From: Thermococcaceae archaeon | Lineage (GTDB): Archaea; Methanobacteriota_B; Thermococci; Thermococcales; Thermococcaceae | Length of the DNA: 45,493 nucleotides | Direction: 5' to 3' | NCBI GenBank assembly: GCA_030156945.1 | Contig: JASGLT010000013.1 | Span: 1-45,493 of the forward strand | Part shown: positions 16,155-24,822 of the stretch, piece by piece | Position numbering within the stretch: the first letter of the stretch is position 1 | Layout: each line of letters begins with the position of its first letter | Position numbers and translations under genes: made by a program | The notes under the pieces: model-generated | Told to the model about the DNA's origin: nothing | Seen by the model: the letters and a program-made list of their open reading frames with translations, nothing else | Databases searched by the model: none

Positions 16155-16844
16155 TCACCTCCAGAGGTAGGGCAGGATGCTGTAGCCCGTCCACAGGAGC
16201 GGGCCGATGTTGAGGAGCAGGTGGGGTATGAACGTGAACACCATCTGCCCCGACTTGCGCCACACGATAATGTGGAGGTAGCCGGATATTGTGGTGAGGA
16301 GCACGAAGATAACTCCAAAGACGCTCTCAGGATCGACAACCTGCAGGAACTTCGTCCAGAACAGGGTGTGTATGGCCCCAACGTAGACCGAGAAGAGCAG
16401 AAGGCCGATTAGCCTGTAGGAGAGCTTCGGCTTTTCAGGATAGAGGTCCCACGAGTCGAATATGTAGAGTCAGAGGAGCTGCTCGCTTGAGGCATTGGCG
16501 GGCGCCCAAAGGAGGGCCGTGAGGAGGACGCCGAGCATGTAGGGGTTTTCCACCTTTATTGGCGCCATGTGGGCGAACGCAAGACCGAGGAGGATTACCC
16601 CAACGTTCACGTAGAACCACACGGGCGGCTTCTCCGGGAGGGGAGTCCCGTAGCCTGTGAGGCCCCTCCTGAGCTTCGAAAGCCCCCAGGCGAGGGAGTA
16701 GTAGAGCGCCATCGGTATCAAAGCGCCCTTTAGGCCGTAGAGCCAGCCCGCTATGAGCGGAAAGACTAAGGCCACAGCCGTCGCGATGATGAGGTCAGCT
16801 CTGGACGGCTTCCAGGTCGTTGGGTCGTAGATTTGAGCACTCAT
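16155..16844 (-). pseudogene. CPBP-like membrane protein interrupted by an in-frame TGA
   Basis: A single frame runs from ATG 16844 to TGA 16155, but codon 125 (16470-16472) is TGA. Both halves are clearly one protein of 229 residues with six to seven hydrophobic helices. Around the break the text reads APANASSEQLL-stop-LYIF, resembling motif 1 (EExxxR region) of the CPBP intramembrane family with the second Glu replaced by Gln. Later AIHTLFW and IPHLLLN (HxxxN) match the other CPBP motifs. TGG to TGA is the simplest mutation. Archaeal Thermococcales have no selenocysteine use that I know of. It lies 52 bases after the Rieske gene, probably in one operon. Confidence 0.75.
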
Positions 16845-16896
16845 TTCAGCACCCCCTTTTTGTCGGATAGATTGCCACTTGCCCCGAGGGTTTAAA

Positions 16897-17862
16897 TCAC
16901 TTCTCCCCACCAAAAAGGAACTCCACGAGGACTTTCTCCCTGAAGAGCCTCTTTCTGAACTCCATTATTGGTAAATCGCCCTGAACCAAGAGGTCCTTCC
17001 TTATGTCGCCCTCCTGGGTCTCCACCACTCTCTTGTCCTGGTGGAAGACCACCTTGTTGAAGGGCATGGCAAGCTTCGACATAAGCCCATCGAGGGCCCT
17101 TATCCCGGTGAGCCTCATGTAGAAGCGGAGGTAGATCATCGTTTTGTCCCTATCAACGGGCGCGAAAAACGCTACCACCCTCGTCCCCTCGCTTATGTGG
17201 TTCTGCCAGACGTTCGGGAATATGAACTCAAGGTAGACCCTCGACTCTTCCGGATTCAGCTCCTCCGGCTTTTTGACCCTCTGGCCCCTGTCCTCTTCGT
17301 TGAAGACGTAGAAAAAGAAGCTATCTTCGTCAATCCACTTCACCACGGGCCCGTGGACGAGCGTCCTGTTCCCCCTCCCTATGGTCGTGTTGTGAACGAA
17401 GGGGAGGTGCATAACGTCGAGCTGGTTCTCAACGGCCCTCGGGAATGGAACCCTCCAGAGCTCCCGGAACTCGGCGTAGGCGAACCCCTCATCAATGTCG
17501 TCGAAGAACCTTGGCTCGCCCTTCGGCTCCTCCTCACCGAACCAGAGCCACACCATGCCTGCCTTTTCGGCAACGGGGTAAGCTTTGACCCTGAACTTTT
17601 CGGGAACCTCGTAGCTTTTCCCGAGAGCAGGGATGAGCCTTACCCTTCCCTCCCCATCGTACTCAAAGCCGTGAAATGGACACTGGATTCTGTCCCCCAC
17701 GACCCTTCCTGCGGAAAGCCTCGCCCTCCTGTGCACGCAGAAGTCCTCAAGGGCGTGGACTTTCCCTTTGCCGTCCCTCCAGAAGACGAGGTCTTTACCG
17801 AGCCTTCTAACACCGAGGGGCTTTTTTCCAACCTCCTTTGACGAGAGAACCGCGAACCACAT
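16897..17862 (-). CDS. Rieske-type non-heme iron oxygenase
   Basis: This 321-residue protein has an N-terminal Rieske [2Fe-2S] domain with C42-x-H44 and C61-xx-H64 (CVH...CPFHGFEYDGEGRV). The catalytic domain has the mononuclear iron pattern N146-xx-D149-xx-H152-x4-H157 (ENQLDVMHLPFVH), and a final HQDKRVVETQ stretch typical of vanillate demethylase/pheophorbide oxygenase-like members. Such enzymes need O2 and an external reductase, remarkable in an anaerobe. ATG 17862 follows GGTGAT; the longer frame runs through the heliorhodopsin gene and is discarded. It is in line behind heliorhodopsin (50-base AT-rich gap). The substrate is unknown; a role in retinal or lipid chemistry is only a guess. 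Confidence 0.88.
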   Translation of the reverse strand: MWFAVLSSKEVGKKPLGVRRLGKDLVFWRDGKGKVHALEDFCVHRRARLSAGRVVGDRIQCPFHGFEYDGEGRVRLIPALGKSYEVPEKFRVKAYPVAEKAGMVWLWFGEEEPKGEPRFFDDIDEGFAYAEFRELWRVPFPRAVENQLDVMHLPFVHNTTIGRGNRTLVHGPVVKWIDEDSFFFYVFNEEDRGQRVKKPEELNPEESRVYLEFIFPNVWQNHISEGTRVVAFFAPVDRDKTMIYLRFYMRLTGIRALDGLMSKLAMPFNKVVFHQDKRVVETQEGDIRKDLLVQGDLPIMEFRKRLFREKVLVEFLFGGEK

Positions 17863-17912
17863 GCTATCACCACGAAATAAGCCGGACTTCAAAAATGAAT
17901 AAAAATAAAACC

Positions 17913-18656
17913 TCACGGCTGGAGCGTTCCGGCGTAGACCTGCCACACGAGTATGGTCTTCGAGACGAAGCTCAGTATTATGTAGACCTTCTCGCCGTAG
18001 AGGTAGTCCGCCCATTTGCCCCACTTCTTGTACTGGAGCACCATGTTGAGTGGGAAGAGGTTGAAGAACACCGCTATGCTGACGAATATCCATATCACGA
18101 AGCTCGGCGGGTTTGAGCGGAGAATTATCATGAAGATGACTATCCACGGCATTATCCCCGCGAAGGAGCCGAAGATGAAGGGGCTCCACTTGACCCTCTC
18201 GGTGTACTGGTTGAGGAGCTCCATGAGGTAGCCGAAGAATATCATTGCCGCGTTGATGGAGAACATGAGCATGAGCGTCCCTATGTCCGAGATGCCGACG
18301 AGGAGGGCTATGATGACCACCATGATCGAGGAGGTCACCGAGTACTCGGCCCAGCGGTAGGGGTTGATGCCCTTGGAGAGGTTCTTCTTGTAGGAGTCAA
18401 AGAGCACCGTTGAAACCGCGAGATGGGCCAAAGCCGTCAGGAACGGGAAGAGAGCAATGAGATACACCAGCTTGACCTCAAAGAGGTTCTCCGTTACCGT
18501 CAGGAGGCTCCTCGTGGCCTCGTCAAACTTGAGATAGTTCCTGGTTACGGTAACGGTGAAATCGCTGGAAAGCAGGAGTATGAGGACACCCTGTATCAGG
18601 TGGAAGGCTCCCGCTATCATGTTGAGCCTTTTCAGAGACTTGAACTTATCATCCAT
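17913..18656 (-). CDS. Heliorhodopsin
   Basis: This 247-residue seven-helix membrane protein matches heliorhodopsins, the retinal proteins with inverted topology. All diagnostic residues of the reference protein 48C12 have counterparts: H19 (FHLIQG), H78 (ALAHLAVS), counter-ion E104 in RWAEYSVTSSIM, and S229/K233 in LSFVSKTILVWQ, where K233 would bind retinal as a Schiff base. The helix-3 text SSIMVVIIALLVGI is characteristic. Heliorhodopsins do not pump ions strongly and are thought to be sensory or regulatory. ATG 18656 is preferred because GGTGAT precedes it by four bases; a TATA-like ACTATAAG lies upstream. It heads the cluster with the Rieske oxygenase. Confidence 0.92.
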   Translation of the reverse strand: MDDKFKSLKRLNMIAGAFHLIQGVLILLLSSDFTVTVTRNYLKFDEATRSLLTVTENLFEVKLVYLIALFPFLTALAHLAVSTVLFDSYKKNLSKGINPYRWAEYSVTSSIMVVIIALLVGISDIGTLMLMFSINAAMIFFGYLMELLNQYTERVKWSPFIFGSFAGIMPWIVIFMIILRSNPPSFVIWIFVSIAVFFNLFPLNMVLQYKKWGKWADYLYGEKVYIILSFVSKTILVWQVYAGTLQP

Positions 18657-18713
18657 GCACATCACCAGGTTAAGTAGTTCGTCAGAGGCATACTTATAGT
18701 TTTGCCTCTCTTA

Positions 18714-19496
18714 TCACTCCGCGTATATCATCTTCACCGTCATTCCGCCGTCAACGACGAAGTTTACGCCCGTTATGAAGCCGGCCTTCTCGTTATCAGC
18801 CAAGAAGGCGCAGATGTGGGCTATGTCCATTGGATCTCCAACCCTTCCGGCAGGGTGCTGTTCGTGGTCTATGGGCCTTAAGTTCGGCTCGGAGCGCAGC
18901 TTTGACTTCTTCCAGCGCGATGTCTCTATCCAGCCCGGGCTTATCGCTACTACCCTTATCCTGTACTTTGCGAGGCTTATCGCTAAGGAGTGCGTCAGTG
19001 CCAGGAGGCCGCCCTTGGAAGCGGAATATGGCTCCGTGTCCGGCTCGGACATCAATGCCCTTGTGCTCGCGATGTTGATGATAACTCCCCCTCCGCGCTT
19101 TATCATCTCCTCCGCGGCATATCGGGAGCATATGTAGGGCCCCGTCAGGTTCACCCTTATGACCCTCTCCCACTCTTCGAGCGTTCTTTCGAAAATGCTC
19201 TTCACTGACATTATCGCTGCGTTGTTAACGAGTATGTCCACCCCGCCGTAGAGCTCGACGGTTTTCTTAACCATGTTCTTTACCGACTCCTCGTTGGAAA
19301 CGTCCGTCTTTATGAAGGTCACCTCAAGGCCCCTCTCGCGGAGCATTGCCTCCCTTTCTTCCCCTGCTTCCTCGTCTATCTCCGCTATCACCACTTTGGC
19401 CCCGTTTTCGGCGAAAAGCTGGGCTATGGCAGCTCCAATGCCCTGTCCTCCACCCGTGACGATGGCCACCTTATCCCTAAGGTTGTATGTCGTCAT
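18714..19496 (-). CDS. SDR-family NAD(P)-dependent oxidoreductase
   Basis: This 260-residue short-chain dehydrogenase has the cofactor motif TGGGQGIG near residue 14, NNAAIM near 87, an active-site Ser in INIASTRAL near 140, and catalytic YSASKGG near 154. The Asp/Glu after the second beta-strand (IAEIDEEAGEE) favours NAD(H) over NADP(H). The end VDGGMTVKMIYAE is typical of glucose-1-dehydrogenase/3-oxoacyl reductase-like members. ATG 19496 follows GGGGGTGAT. It lies 21 bases behind the second osmoprotectant-binding gene and could be last in that operon. The substrate is not predictable. Confidence 0.88.
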   Translation of the reverse strand: MTTYNLRDKVAIVTGGGQGIGAAIAQLFAENGAKVVIAEIDEEAGEEREAMLRERGLEVTFIKTDVSNEESVKNMVKKTVELYGGVDILVNNAAIMSVKSIFERTLEEWERVIRVNLTGPYICSRYAAEEMIKRGGGVIINIASTRALMSEPDTEPYSASKGGLLALTHSLAISLAKYRIRVVAISPGWIETSRWKKSKLRSEPNLRPIDHEQHPAGRVGDPMDIAHICAFLADNEKAGFITGVNFVVDGGMTVKMIYAE

Positions 19497-19517
19497 ACAG
19501 ATCACCCCCAAGGATTT

Positions 19518-20297
19518 TTAAACGCCCAGACTGGCCAGAAACTCCTCCGCTATCTCCTCTTCCCCCTTCCCCTCGAAGTCGAGCATGTGGTTGAGCCTCC
19601 TCATCGTTTCGGTGCTTATCCTCCCCTCCAGCGCCTTCAATGCCTTAGCTGCTCCCTCGGGAAGCTCTCCGGCTATCACTATCGCCTCGTAGGGCGGGAG
19701 GGCCTTTTTATCGTCCTCAAGGAGGGAAAGCTTAAAGGCGTCCACTCTTGCGTCTGTTGTGAAGGCAGTGATCACATCTACCTCGCCCTTCGATATGGCC
19801 CCGTACATCTCCGGCGGCATGAGGGGCTTTATCTCCCTGAACTCAAGGCCGTAAACCTCTCTAAGCCTCGGCAGGCCGTCGGGCCTCTCGATGTAGGGAG
19901 CGGGGCAGGCGAAGGTGAGGCTTTTCGATATCCCCGCGAGGTCGCTTATCGTTCTCAGCCCTTCCCTCTTCACCGCGAGAGCAAAGTCGTTCCTGAAGCC
20001 GAGCCTCGCGACAACCTCTATGCCCTTCCCTTTGAACCCCTCCCTGACGGCCTCGAAGACCCTCTCCTCGTCCCACGTCTCCATGGGCGGGAGCTTGAGA
20101 AGGGCGTTGTAGGCGGTTCCCGTGTACTCGACGTAAAGGTTTATCTCTCCCCTTTCAAGCGCCTCAAGGTTTGCCTCCAGCCTCGGCTCGCTCACCCTCA
20201 CCTCGTACTCAAACCCTTCCCTTTCCAGGAGCTTTCCGATTATATGGGCGAGGATTCTCTGCTCGTTGAAGGGCTTTGCCCCTATAACAATCTTCAC
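19518..20297 (-). CDS. OpuAC/ProX-type binding protein without signal peptide
   Basis: This 259-residue glycine-betaine/choline-type binding protein is a paralogue of the lipoprotein at 22662: both share IGxKPFNEQ at the start, [10 protein letters not shown] near 58, RPDGLPRLREVYG near 145 and TDARVD near 185. Unlike the paralogue it has no signal peptide or lipobox and begins directly with the mature fold, so as written it would stay in the cytoplasm. The permease stop (TGA 20299-20301) lies one base before the GTG start at 20297 (GGAGGTG six bases upstream). Possible readings are a cytoplasmic sensor, a part once fused to the permease as in OpuB/OpuC fusions, or a decaying copy. Confidence 0.82.
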   Translation of the reverse strand: MKIVIGAKPFNEQRILAHIIGKLLEREGFEYEVRVSEPRLEANLEALERGEINLYVEYTGTAYNALLKLPPMETWDEERVFEAVREGFKGKGIEVVARLGFRNDFALAVKREGLRTISDLAGISKSLTFACPAPYIERPDGLPRLREVYGLEFREIKPLMPPEMYGAISKGEVDVITAFTTDARVDAFKLSLLEDDKKALPPYEAIVIAGELPEGAAKALKALEGRISTETMRRLNHMLDFEGKGEEEIAEEFLASLGV

Positions 20298-20298
20298 A

Positions 20299-20916
20299 TC
20301 AAACACCTCCTATACCCTCTGGAGTAACCCTCTTTTCGAGGTAGGAAAAGCTAACGTCAATAAACACCGCCATCAGTATGGCTGGAATGGAACCGGCAAG
20401 GATTTTGTCCGTGTTGAAGCTTGCCAGGCCTTCAAAGACCAGACTCCCCAGCCCCCCGGAGCCTATTATGGCGGTGAGTATGGCTATGGAGTTTGCCAGA
20501 ACAGCGGCGAACTTTATGCCCGCGAACATTGCAGGATAGGCGTGCGGAAGGCGGACGTGCCTTATAATCTCCCACTCCGTAAGCCCTATTCCCCGGGCCG
20601 CCTCAACCATAGCTTCATCCACCTCGCTGAGGCCAACGTAGGTGTTCTTGACTATCGGGAGAAGCGCCCGGAGGAATATCGCAAAGACCGCCGGGGTGAA
20701 GCCTATCCCGAGGAGGGGAACCACTATGGCAACAACCGCGAAGCTCGGTATGGCCTGAACGAGGTTGGCGAAGCCCATAATCAACGACGCCAGCCTTCTG
20801 CTCCTTAGCGAAAGCATGGCGAGGGGTATCCCAACGGCTATGCTCAGGAAGAGGGAAGCGTAGGTCAGAACGAGGTGTTCCCCAAAGGCTCCAAGAACCC
20901 TCTCAACGCCTACCAT
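20299..20916 (-). CDS. Osmoprotectant-type ABC transporter permease (second)
   Basis: This 205-residue permease of the ProW/OpuCB family has about five helices. The EAA loop that contacts the ATPase is near residue 115-140 (EAARGIGLTEWEIIRHVRLPHA). It overlaps the end of the first permease by 14 bases and is followed directly by the signal-less binding protein. It forms the membrane channel with the other permease, driven by the ATPase at 21542. The substrate class (glycine betaine, choline or related compatible solute) is inferred from the binding proteins. Confidence 0.9.
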   Translation of the reverse strand: MVGVERVLGAFGEHLVLTYASLFLSIAVGIPLAMLSLRSRRLASLIMGFANLVQAIPSFAVVAIVVPLLGIGFTPAVFAIFLRALLPIVKNTYVGLSEVDEAMVEAARGIGLTEWEIIRHVRLPHAYPAMFAGIKFAAVLANSIAILTAIIGSGGLGSLVFEGLASFNTDKILAGSIPAILMAVFIDVSFSYLEKRVTPEGIGGV

Positions 20917-21532
20917 AGCGACCCCTCAGATAGCGTTCTATTAATGCGGCAACTCCATCGAGTATTAATGCCAGAAGCCCAACCCAAAGTCCCGTGACGA
21001 CGATTATGTCCCTGTCGTAGAGGTGTATGCCCGTCTGTATCGGCGCCCCAAGGCCGCCGGCCGCTATAAGGCCTCCGAGTGTAACGACGCCCATGGTAAA
21101 GACGACGGCTATCCTTACTCCGGCCGCTATGAGAGGTAATGCCAGGGGAAAGCGCACCTTTATGAGTATCTCCCTCTCGCTAAGGCCTATCGCCTCGGCC
21201 ACCTCGATGTAGCTCCTCTCAACGCTCGTCAGCCCGGTGTAGGTGTTCCTCGCTATGGGGAGGATGGAGTAAATGACCGAGGCCGCTATCGTTGGCTTCT
21301 CCCCGAGGCCGAGTAGAGGAAGGAGGAGAACGAGGAGCGCGAGTGTTGGCACCGTTTCAAGGATGTTCAGGACGTTGAAGGCTATTGGGGCTAACTTTGG
21401 CCGCCTGTAGAGGTAGAGACCGAGGAGAACGCCGATAACGACCGATAATGCCAGGGCTATCCCGAACATGCGGAGGTGCTCAAGCGTCCTTTGAGCGAGG
21501 TTCTGGCTCTCCCAGACCCAGAGTACGTCCAT
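20903..21532 (-). CDS. Osmoprotectant-type ABC transporter permease (first)
   Basis: This 209-residue ProW/OpuCB-type permease begins with a short soluble stretch (WVWESQNLAQRTLEHL) and has five to six helices. Its EAA loop is EVAEAIGLSEREILIKVRFPLA near residue 115-140. GGTGTTCCC precedes the ATG, nine bases behind the ATPase stop. Together with the second permease it probably makes a heterodimeric channel. Confidence 0.9.
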   Translation of the reverse strand: MDVLWVWESQNLAQRTLEHLRMFGIALALSVVIGVLLGLYLYRRPKLAPIAFNVLNILETVPTLALLVLLLPLLGLGEKPTIAASVIYSILPIARNTYTGLTSVERSYIEVAEAIGLSEREILIKVRFPLALPLIAAGVRIAVVFTMGVVTLGGLIAAGGLGAPIQTGIHLYDRDIIVVTGLWVGLLALILDGVAALIERYLRGRYGRR

Positions 21533-21541
21533 GGGAACACC

Positions 21542-22636
21542 TCACACGAGTCTCAGCAGAACTTCGCTGGCGAGCAAAACGCCCACCGGCCTCTCCCCTT
21601 CCACAACGAGCGCCATGAACTCTCCCTTGGCCTTCATCTCCGAGAGCGCCGAGGCGAGGGAATCGTCCGGTGAAAGTCTCAGGGGCTCATCAATCGCCTC
21701 CTCAAGGGTCCCCGCTTTGAGGAGCGAGCTTAAGGTCACCGTCCCAACGAGGGCGCCGTTTTTTGTCAGAACCGCGAACTCGCGGTCGTTCTCCCTCATC
21801 CACTCCAGAACGGCTTCAACGCTCTCCGCCTCAACCAAATAAGGCTCAACGTCTATCATTATGTCCCTGGCCTTCAGCGTGTCGAGGTGCTTGAACTTCT
21901 TGTCCGCGTTGACAAGCTTAGCGACGAACTCGTCCGCCGGATTGAGGACGAGCTCATCGGGATAGCCGACCTGAATGAGCTTTCCATCTCTCATTATCGC
22001 TATTCTATCGCCGAGTTTGAAGGCCTCCTCTATGTCGTGGGTTACGAAGACGATGGTCCTCCCGAGGGCAGCTTTTATCCTCGCGAACTCCTCCTGGAGC
22101 TGCCTCCTCAAAATCGGGTCCAGAGCACCGAATGGCTCGTCCATGAGGAGGAGGGGCGGGTTTAGAGCGAGGGCCCTCGCGAGGCCAACCCTCTGCTGCT
22201 GGCCGCCGCTGAGGTGGTGGGGATATCTCTCCGCGAACTCCCGCGGGAGGGCCACCAGGTCGAGCAGTTCTTCAACGCGTTTCTCCATCTCCTCCTCATC
22301 CCACCCCTCGAGCCTCATCAGGAGGGCTATGTTCTCCTTAACCGTCATGTGCGGGAAGAGGCCTATCTGCTGGATGACGTAGCCAATGCTCCGCCTCAGC
22401 TTGACAACATCAAACTCCCTCACGTTGCGCCCGTTGATGAAGACTTCGCCCTCATCGGGCTCCACGAGGCGGTTTATGGTTCTCAAAAGGGTCGTCTTTC
22501 CGGAGCCGCTTGGCCCTATGAGTATGAGAAGCTCCCCGCCGATAACTTCGAGGTCAACGTGGTCAACTGCCACGAAGTCGCCGTAGCGCTTCGTGACGCC
22601 CCTGAGCTCAATACTATCGATTCTGTTGAAGAGCAT
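21542..22636 (-). CDS. Osmoprotectant-type ABC transporter ATPase with CBS domains
   Basis: This 364-residue OpuAA/ProV-type ATPase has Walker A GPSGSGKTTLL near 39, Q-loop QQIGLFPHM, signature LSGGQQQR near 140, Walker B LLLMDEPFGALDP near 160 and the switch His in VTHDIEEA. Residues about 245-364 hold two CBS repeats (ARDIMID and later), which in OpuA sense ionic strength and gate transport. ATG 22636 is chosen for the GGTGAT four bases upstream. It lies in the operon between the lipoprotein binding protein and the two permeases. Confidence 0.93.
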   Translation of the reverse strand: MLFNRIDSIELRGVTKRYGDFVAVDHVDLEVIGGELLILIGPSGSGKTTLLRTINRLVEPDEGEVFINGRNVREFDVVKLRRSIGYVIQQIGLFPHMTVKENIALLMRLEGWDEEEMEKRVEELLDLVALPREFAERYPHHLSGGQQQRVGLARALALNPPLLLMDEPFGALDPILRRQLQEEFARIKAALGRTIVFVTHDIEEAFKLGDRIAIMRDGKLIQVGYPDELVLNPADEFVAKLVNADKKFKHLDTLKARDIMIDVEPYLVEAESVEAVLEWMRENDREFAVLTKNGALVGTVTLSSLLKAGTLEEAIDEPLRLSPDDSLASALSEMKAKGEFMALVVEGERPVGVLLASEVLLRLV

Positions 22637-22661
22637 CCCCATCACCAAAATAAAAAGGGAA

Positions 22662-23564
22662 TCAGCCCTTGATGAGGCCCTTCTCGATCAAAAACTCCCG
22701 CGCTATTTCCCTCGCGTCCCTCTTCTCCACGTCGTACTTGTAGTTCAGAGCGCGCATGGTGTCCGTGTCAATAAGGCCTTCAAGCTTCTTGAGAACCTCA
22801 ACAACCTCTGGATACTTGTCGGCAAAGTCCTTCTTGACCAAAATGACGGCGTCGTAGGGCGGTAGAGCTCCCTTATCATCCTCAAGGATTTTGAGGCCGA
22901 AGAGGTCAACCCTTGCATCCGTGGTGTAGGCGGAGATGGCATCAACCTGTCCGTTCTTTATTGCCTCGTACATAAGCGTTGGCTCCATCTGCTTTACTTC
23001 CCCAAAGGTGAAGCCGTAGACCTCCTTAATCCTCGGCAGTCCGTCAGGCCTCGTCGCGAACTCCGGGTCCGTTCCAAGGGTCATCTCCGGAGCGTAGGGG
23101 GCTAAATCGCTCAGCTTCTGGAGGTTGTTCTTTTCTGCAAAGTCCTTCTTCACGGCTATTGCATAGTCGTCGCGGAAGCCGAGCTTTACAAGCGTTAGAA
23201 CGCCGTCGCGCTTTAACATCTCCTCCTTGCTCTTCTCATAGACGTAGTCGGGGTCCCACTTTTCAGGGGGCTCAAGCTTGAGGATGTTGTTGTAGGCGGT
23301 TCCGGTGTACTCGACGTAGAGTGTTATCTGGCCCCGCTTTAACGCCTCGTAGTTGACGAGGGTTCCGCCGAGGCCTTCCTTAACCTCGGCCTTGAAACCG
23401 TTCTCCTCAAGGAGGAGGGCTATCATGTGCGCCAAGATGTACTGCTCGTTGAAGGGCTTCGAGCCGATAACGATGGTGGGAACTTCTTCATTCTGGCCTA
23501 TGCAGCCGCTCAGAAATGCAACCACAATCAAACCGGCAAGGGCCAGTGCGCCAAACCTTCTCAT
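22662..23564 (-). CDS. OpuAC/ProX-type substrate-binding lipoprotein
   Basis: This 300-residue extracytoplasmic binding protein has a lipoprotein signal ending FLSGC (C21). Mature-fold landmarks are [17 protein letters not shown] near 31, [14 protein letters not shown] near 80, [13 protein letters not shown] near 168 and [13 protein letters not shown] near 208. It captures a quaternary amine or related osmolyte for the transporter encoded downstream. It is first in the operon; its promoter has a TATA-like CCTTATTAGG overlapping the palindrome at 23588-23601. Confidence 0.9.
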   Translation of the reverse strand: MRRFGALALAGLIVVAFLSGCIGQNEEVPTIVIGSKPFNEQYILAHMIALLLEENGFKAEVKEGLGGTLVNYEALKRGQITLYVEYTGTAYNNILKLEPPEKWDPDYVYEKSKEEMLKRDGVLTLVKLGFRDDYAIAVKKDFAEKNNLQKLSDLAPYAPEMTLGTDPEFATRPDGLPRIKEVYGFTFGEVKQMEPTLMYEAIKNGQVDAISAYTTDARVDLFGLKILEDDKGALPPYDAVILVKKDFADKYPEVVEVLKKLEGLIDTDTMRALNYKYDVEKRDAREIAREFLIEKGLIKG

Positions 23565-23587
23565 ATGTTCACACCCCTATCCAATTG

Positions 23588-23601
23588 TTCGGTCTTCCTA
23601 A
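23588..23601. promoter_or_regulatory. TTCGG-N4-CCTAA operator at the osmoprotectant operon
   Basis: Read on the minus strand, TTAGG AAGA CCGAA overlaps the end of the TATA-like CCTTATTAGG and lies 23 bases before the ATG at 23564. It differs from the perfect TTAGG-N4-CCTAA palindrome by one base. Confidence 0.45.
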
Positions 23602-23758
23602 TAAGGTTTTCGAAAAATCAAAGTCAAAAGTTTCAGCCTCGAACTAACCGGGCATCTGGATCATGGATACCTATGGACTCTTAGATAGCGTGCTTCAAAG
23701 CGACTCATTTATTGCATAAAGGTTAAATGTTTTCATGTCCTAAAATTTGAAGATAACC

Positions 23759-24811
23759 ATGAAAGAGGAGATAATTCAAAAAATCGGCCAGCCGCCGGGT
23801 ACCCTAATTTATACGGGCAACAGAGTAGGAGAATTCAAGATAGTATGCACCCTCTATGATTCAAAGGAGTACAGAGAGCTCGAAATAGGGGATGTTGAAG
23901 AGTGCCTTCCACCCAAAGATTCTTCAAAGGTCATGTGGCTGGATCTGGTTGGACTGCATAGAGTAGACGTCATTGAGGAGATAGGTAGGCTCTATAACAT
24001 ACACCCACTCGTCCTGGAGGATATAGTCAACGTCAATCAGCGTCCCAAGGTGGAATATTTTGACGAATACATCTTTTTGGTTGTAAAGACGCTTACGTAT
24101 AACGAAGCTTCCCAGAGCATAGAATCGGAGCAGGCCGCCGTGATACTGGGAAAAAACTTCGTCCTCACATTCCGGGAGACGGAAAACGGTATCTTTGAGC
24201 CCGTCAGAAAAAGGCTCCGGAACAACAAGGGCATTATCAGGAAGAACGGTGCCGATTATCTTCTCTATGCTCTAATAGACGTTATAGTTGACAACTATTT
24301 TGTGGTGCTTGAAACTCTGGGCGGAGAGATAGAAAACCTCGAGGATAAGGTCATATTCGAGCCTTCGCCCGAGACAGTGCAGAAAATTCACAGGTTGAAG
24401 AGGAACCTCATTGAGGTAAGGAAAACAATATGGCCGCTAAGAGAGGCTCTAAACGGGCTGTATAAAGGGGACTCGAATCTAATCTCAAAGAAAACATCGC
24501 CCTACTTCAGGGACGTGTACGACCACACTATACAAATAATTGATACGGTCGAAACACTGAGGGACATGATAAGCGGGCTTTTGGACGTTTACCTGTCAAG
24601 CATAAGCAACAGGACAAACGAAGTCATGAAAGTTCTGACTATTATAGCAACGATATTCATCCCGCTGACCTTTATCGCCGGAATTTACGGGATGAACTTC
24701 AAATACATGCCGGAGCTTGAGTGGAAGTACGGCTATCCCGCGGTCCTTCTGTTGATGCTTTTTATTGCACTGGTTATGGTGGCATACTTTAAGAAGAAAA
24801 GGTGGCTTTAA
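23759..24811 (+). CDS. corA: CorA family divalent metal (Mg2+/Co2+) transporter
   Basis: This 350-residue channel has a large cytoplasmic N-terminal domain (to about 285) with the HPLVLEDIVN segment near 85, two C-terminal transmembrane helices, and the family signature YGMNF at the end of the first (near 318), followed by the short MPELEWKYGY loop, which takes the place of the canonical MPE loop. The lysine-rich tail FKKKRWL is typical. ATG 23759 is preferred over an upstream TTG. It mediates passive Mg2+ uptake as a pentamer. It has its own promoter, divergent from the osmoprotectant operon. Confidence 0.93.
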   Translation: MKEEIIQKIGQPPGTLIYTGNRVGEFKIVCTLYDSKEYRELEIGDVEECLPPKDSSKVMWLDLVGLHRVDVIEEIGRLYNIHPLVLEDIVNVNQRPKVEYFDEYIFLVVKTLTYNEASQSIESEQAAVILGKNFVLTFRETENGIFEPVRKRLRNNKGIIRKNGADYLLYALIDVIVDNYFVVLETLGGEIENLEDKVIFEPSPETVQKIHRLKRNLIEVRKTIWPLREALNGLYKGDSNLISKKTSPYFRDVYDHTIQIIDTVETLRDMISGLLDVYLSSISNRTNEVMKVLTIIATIFIPLTFIAGIYGMNFKYMPELEWKYGYPAVLLLMLFIALVMVAYFKKKRWL

Positions 24812-24822
24812 ACCATCTCAAA

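Noticed and set aside
16151-16381. N-terminal extension of the glycosylase-like frame
   Set aside because: The extra residues are Ser/Arg-rich and are the shifted reading of the membrane protein gene; family resemblance begins only after the ACG codon.
16470-16472. Selenocysteine reading of the in-frame TGA
   Set aside because: The context resembles a Trp in a membrane helix, not a redox site, there is no reason to expect selenoprotein machinery in a Thermococcus, and no SECIS-like structure was noticed.
17863-18189. Long N-terminal extension of the Rieske protein
   Set aside because: The added 109 residues are out-of-frame translation of the heliorhodopsin gene on the same strand; the good ribosome site is at ATG 17862.
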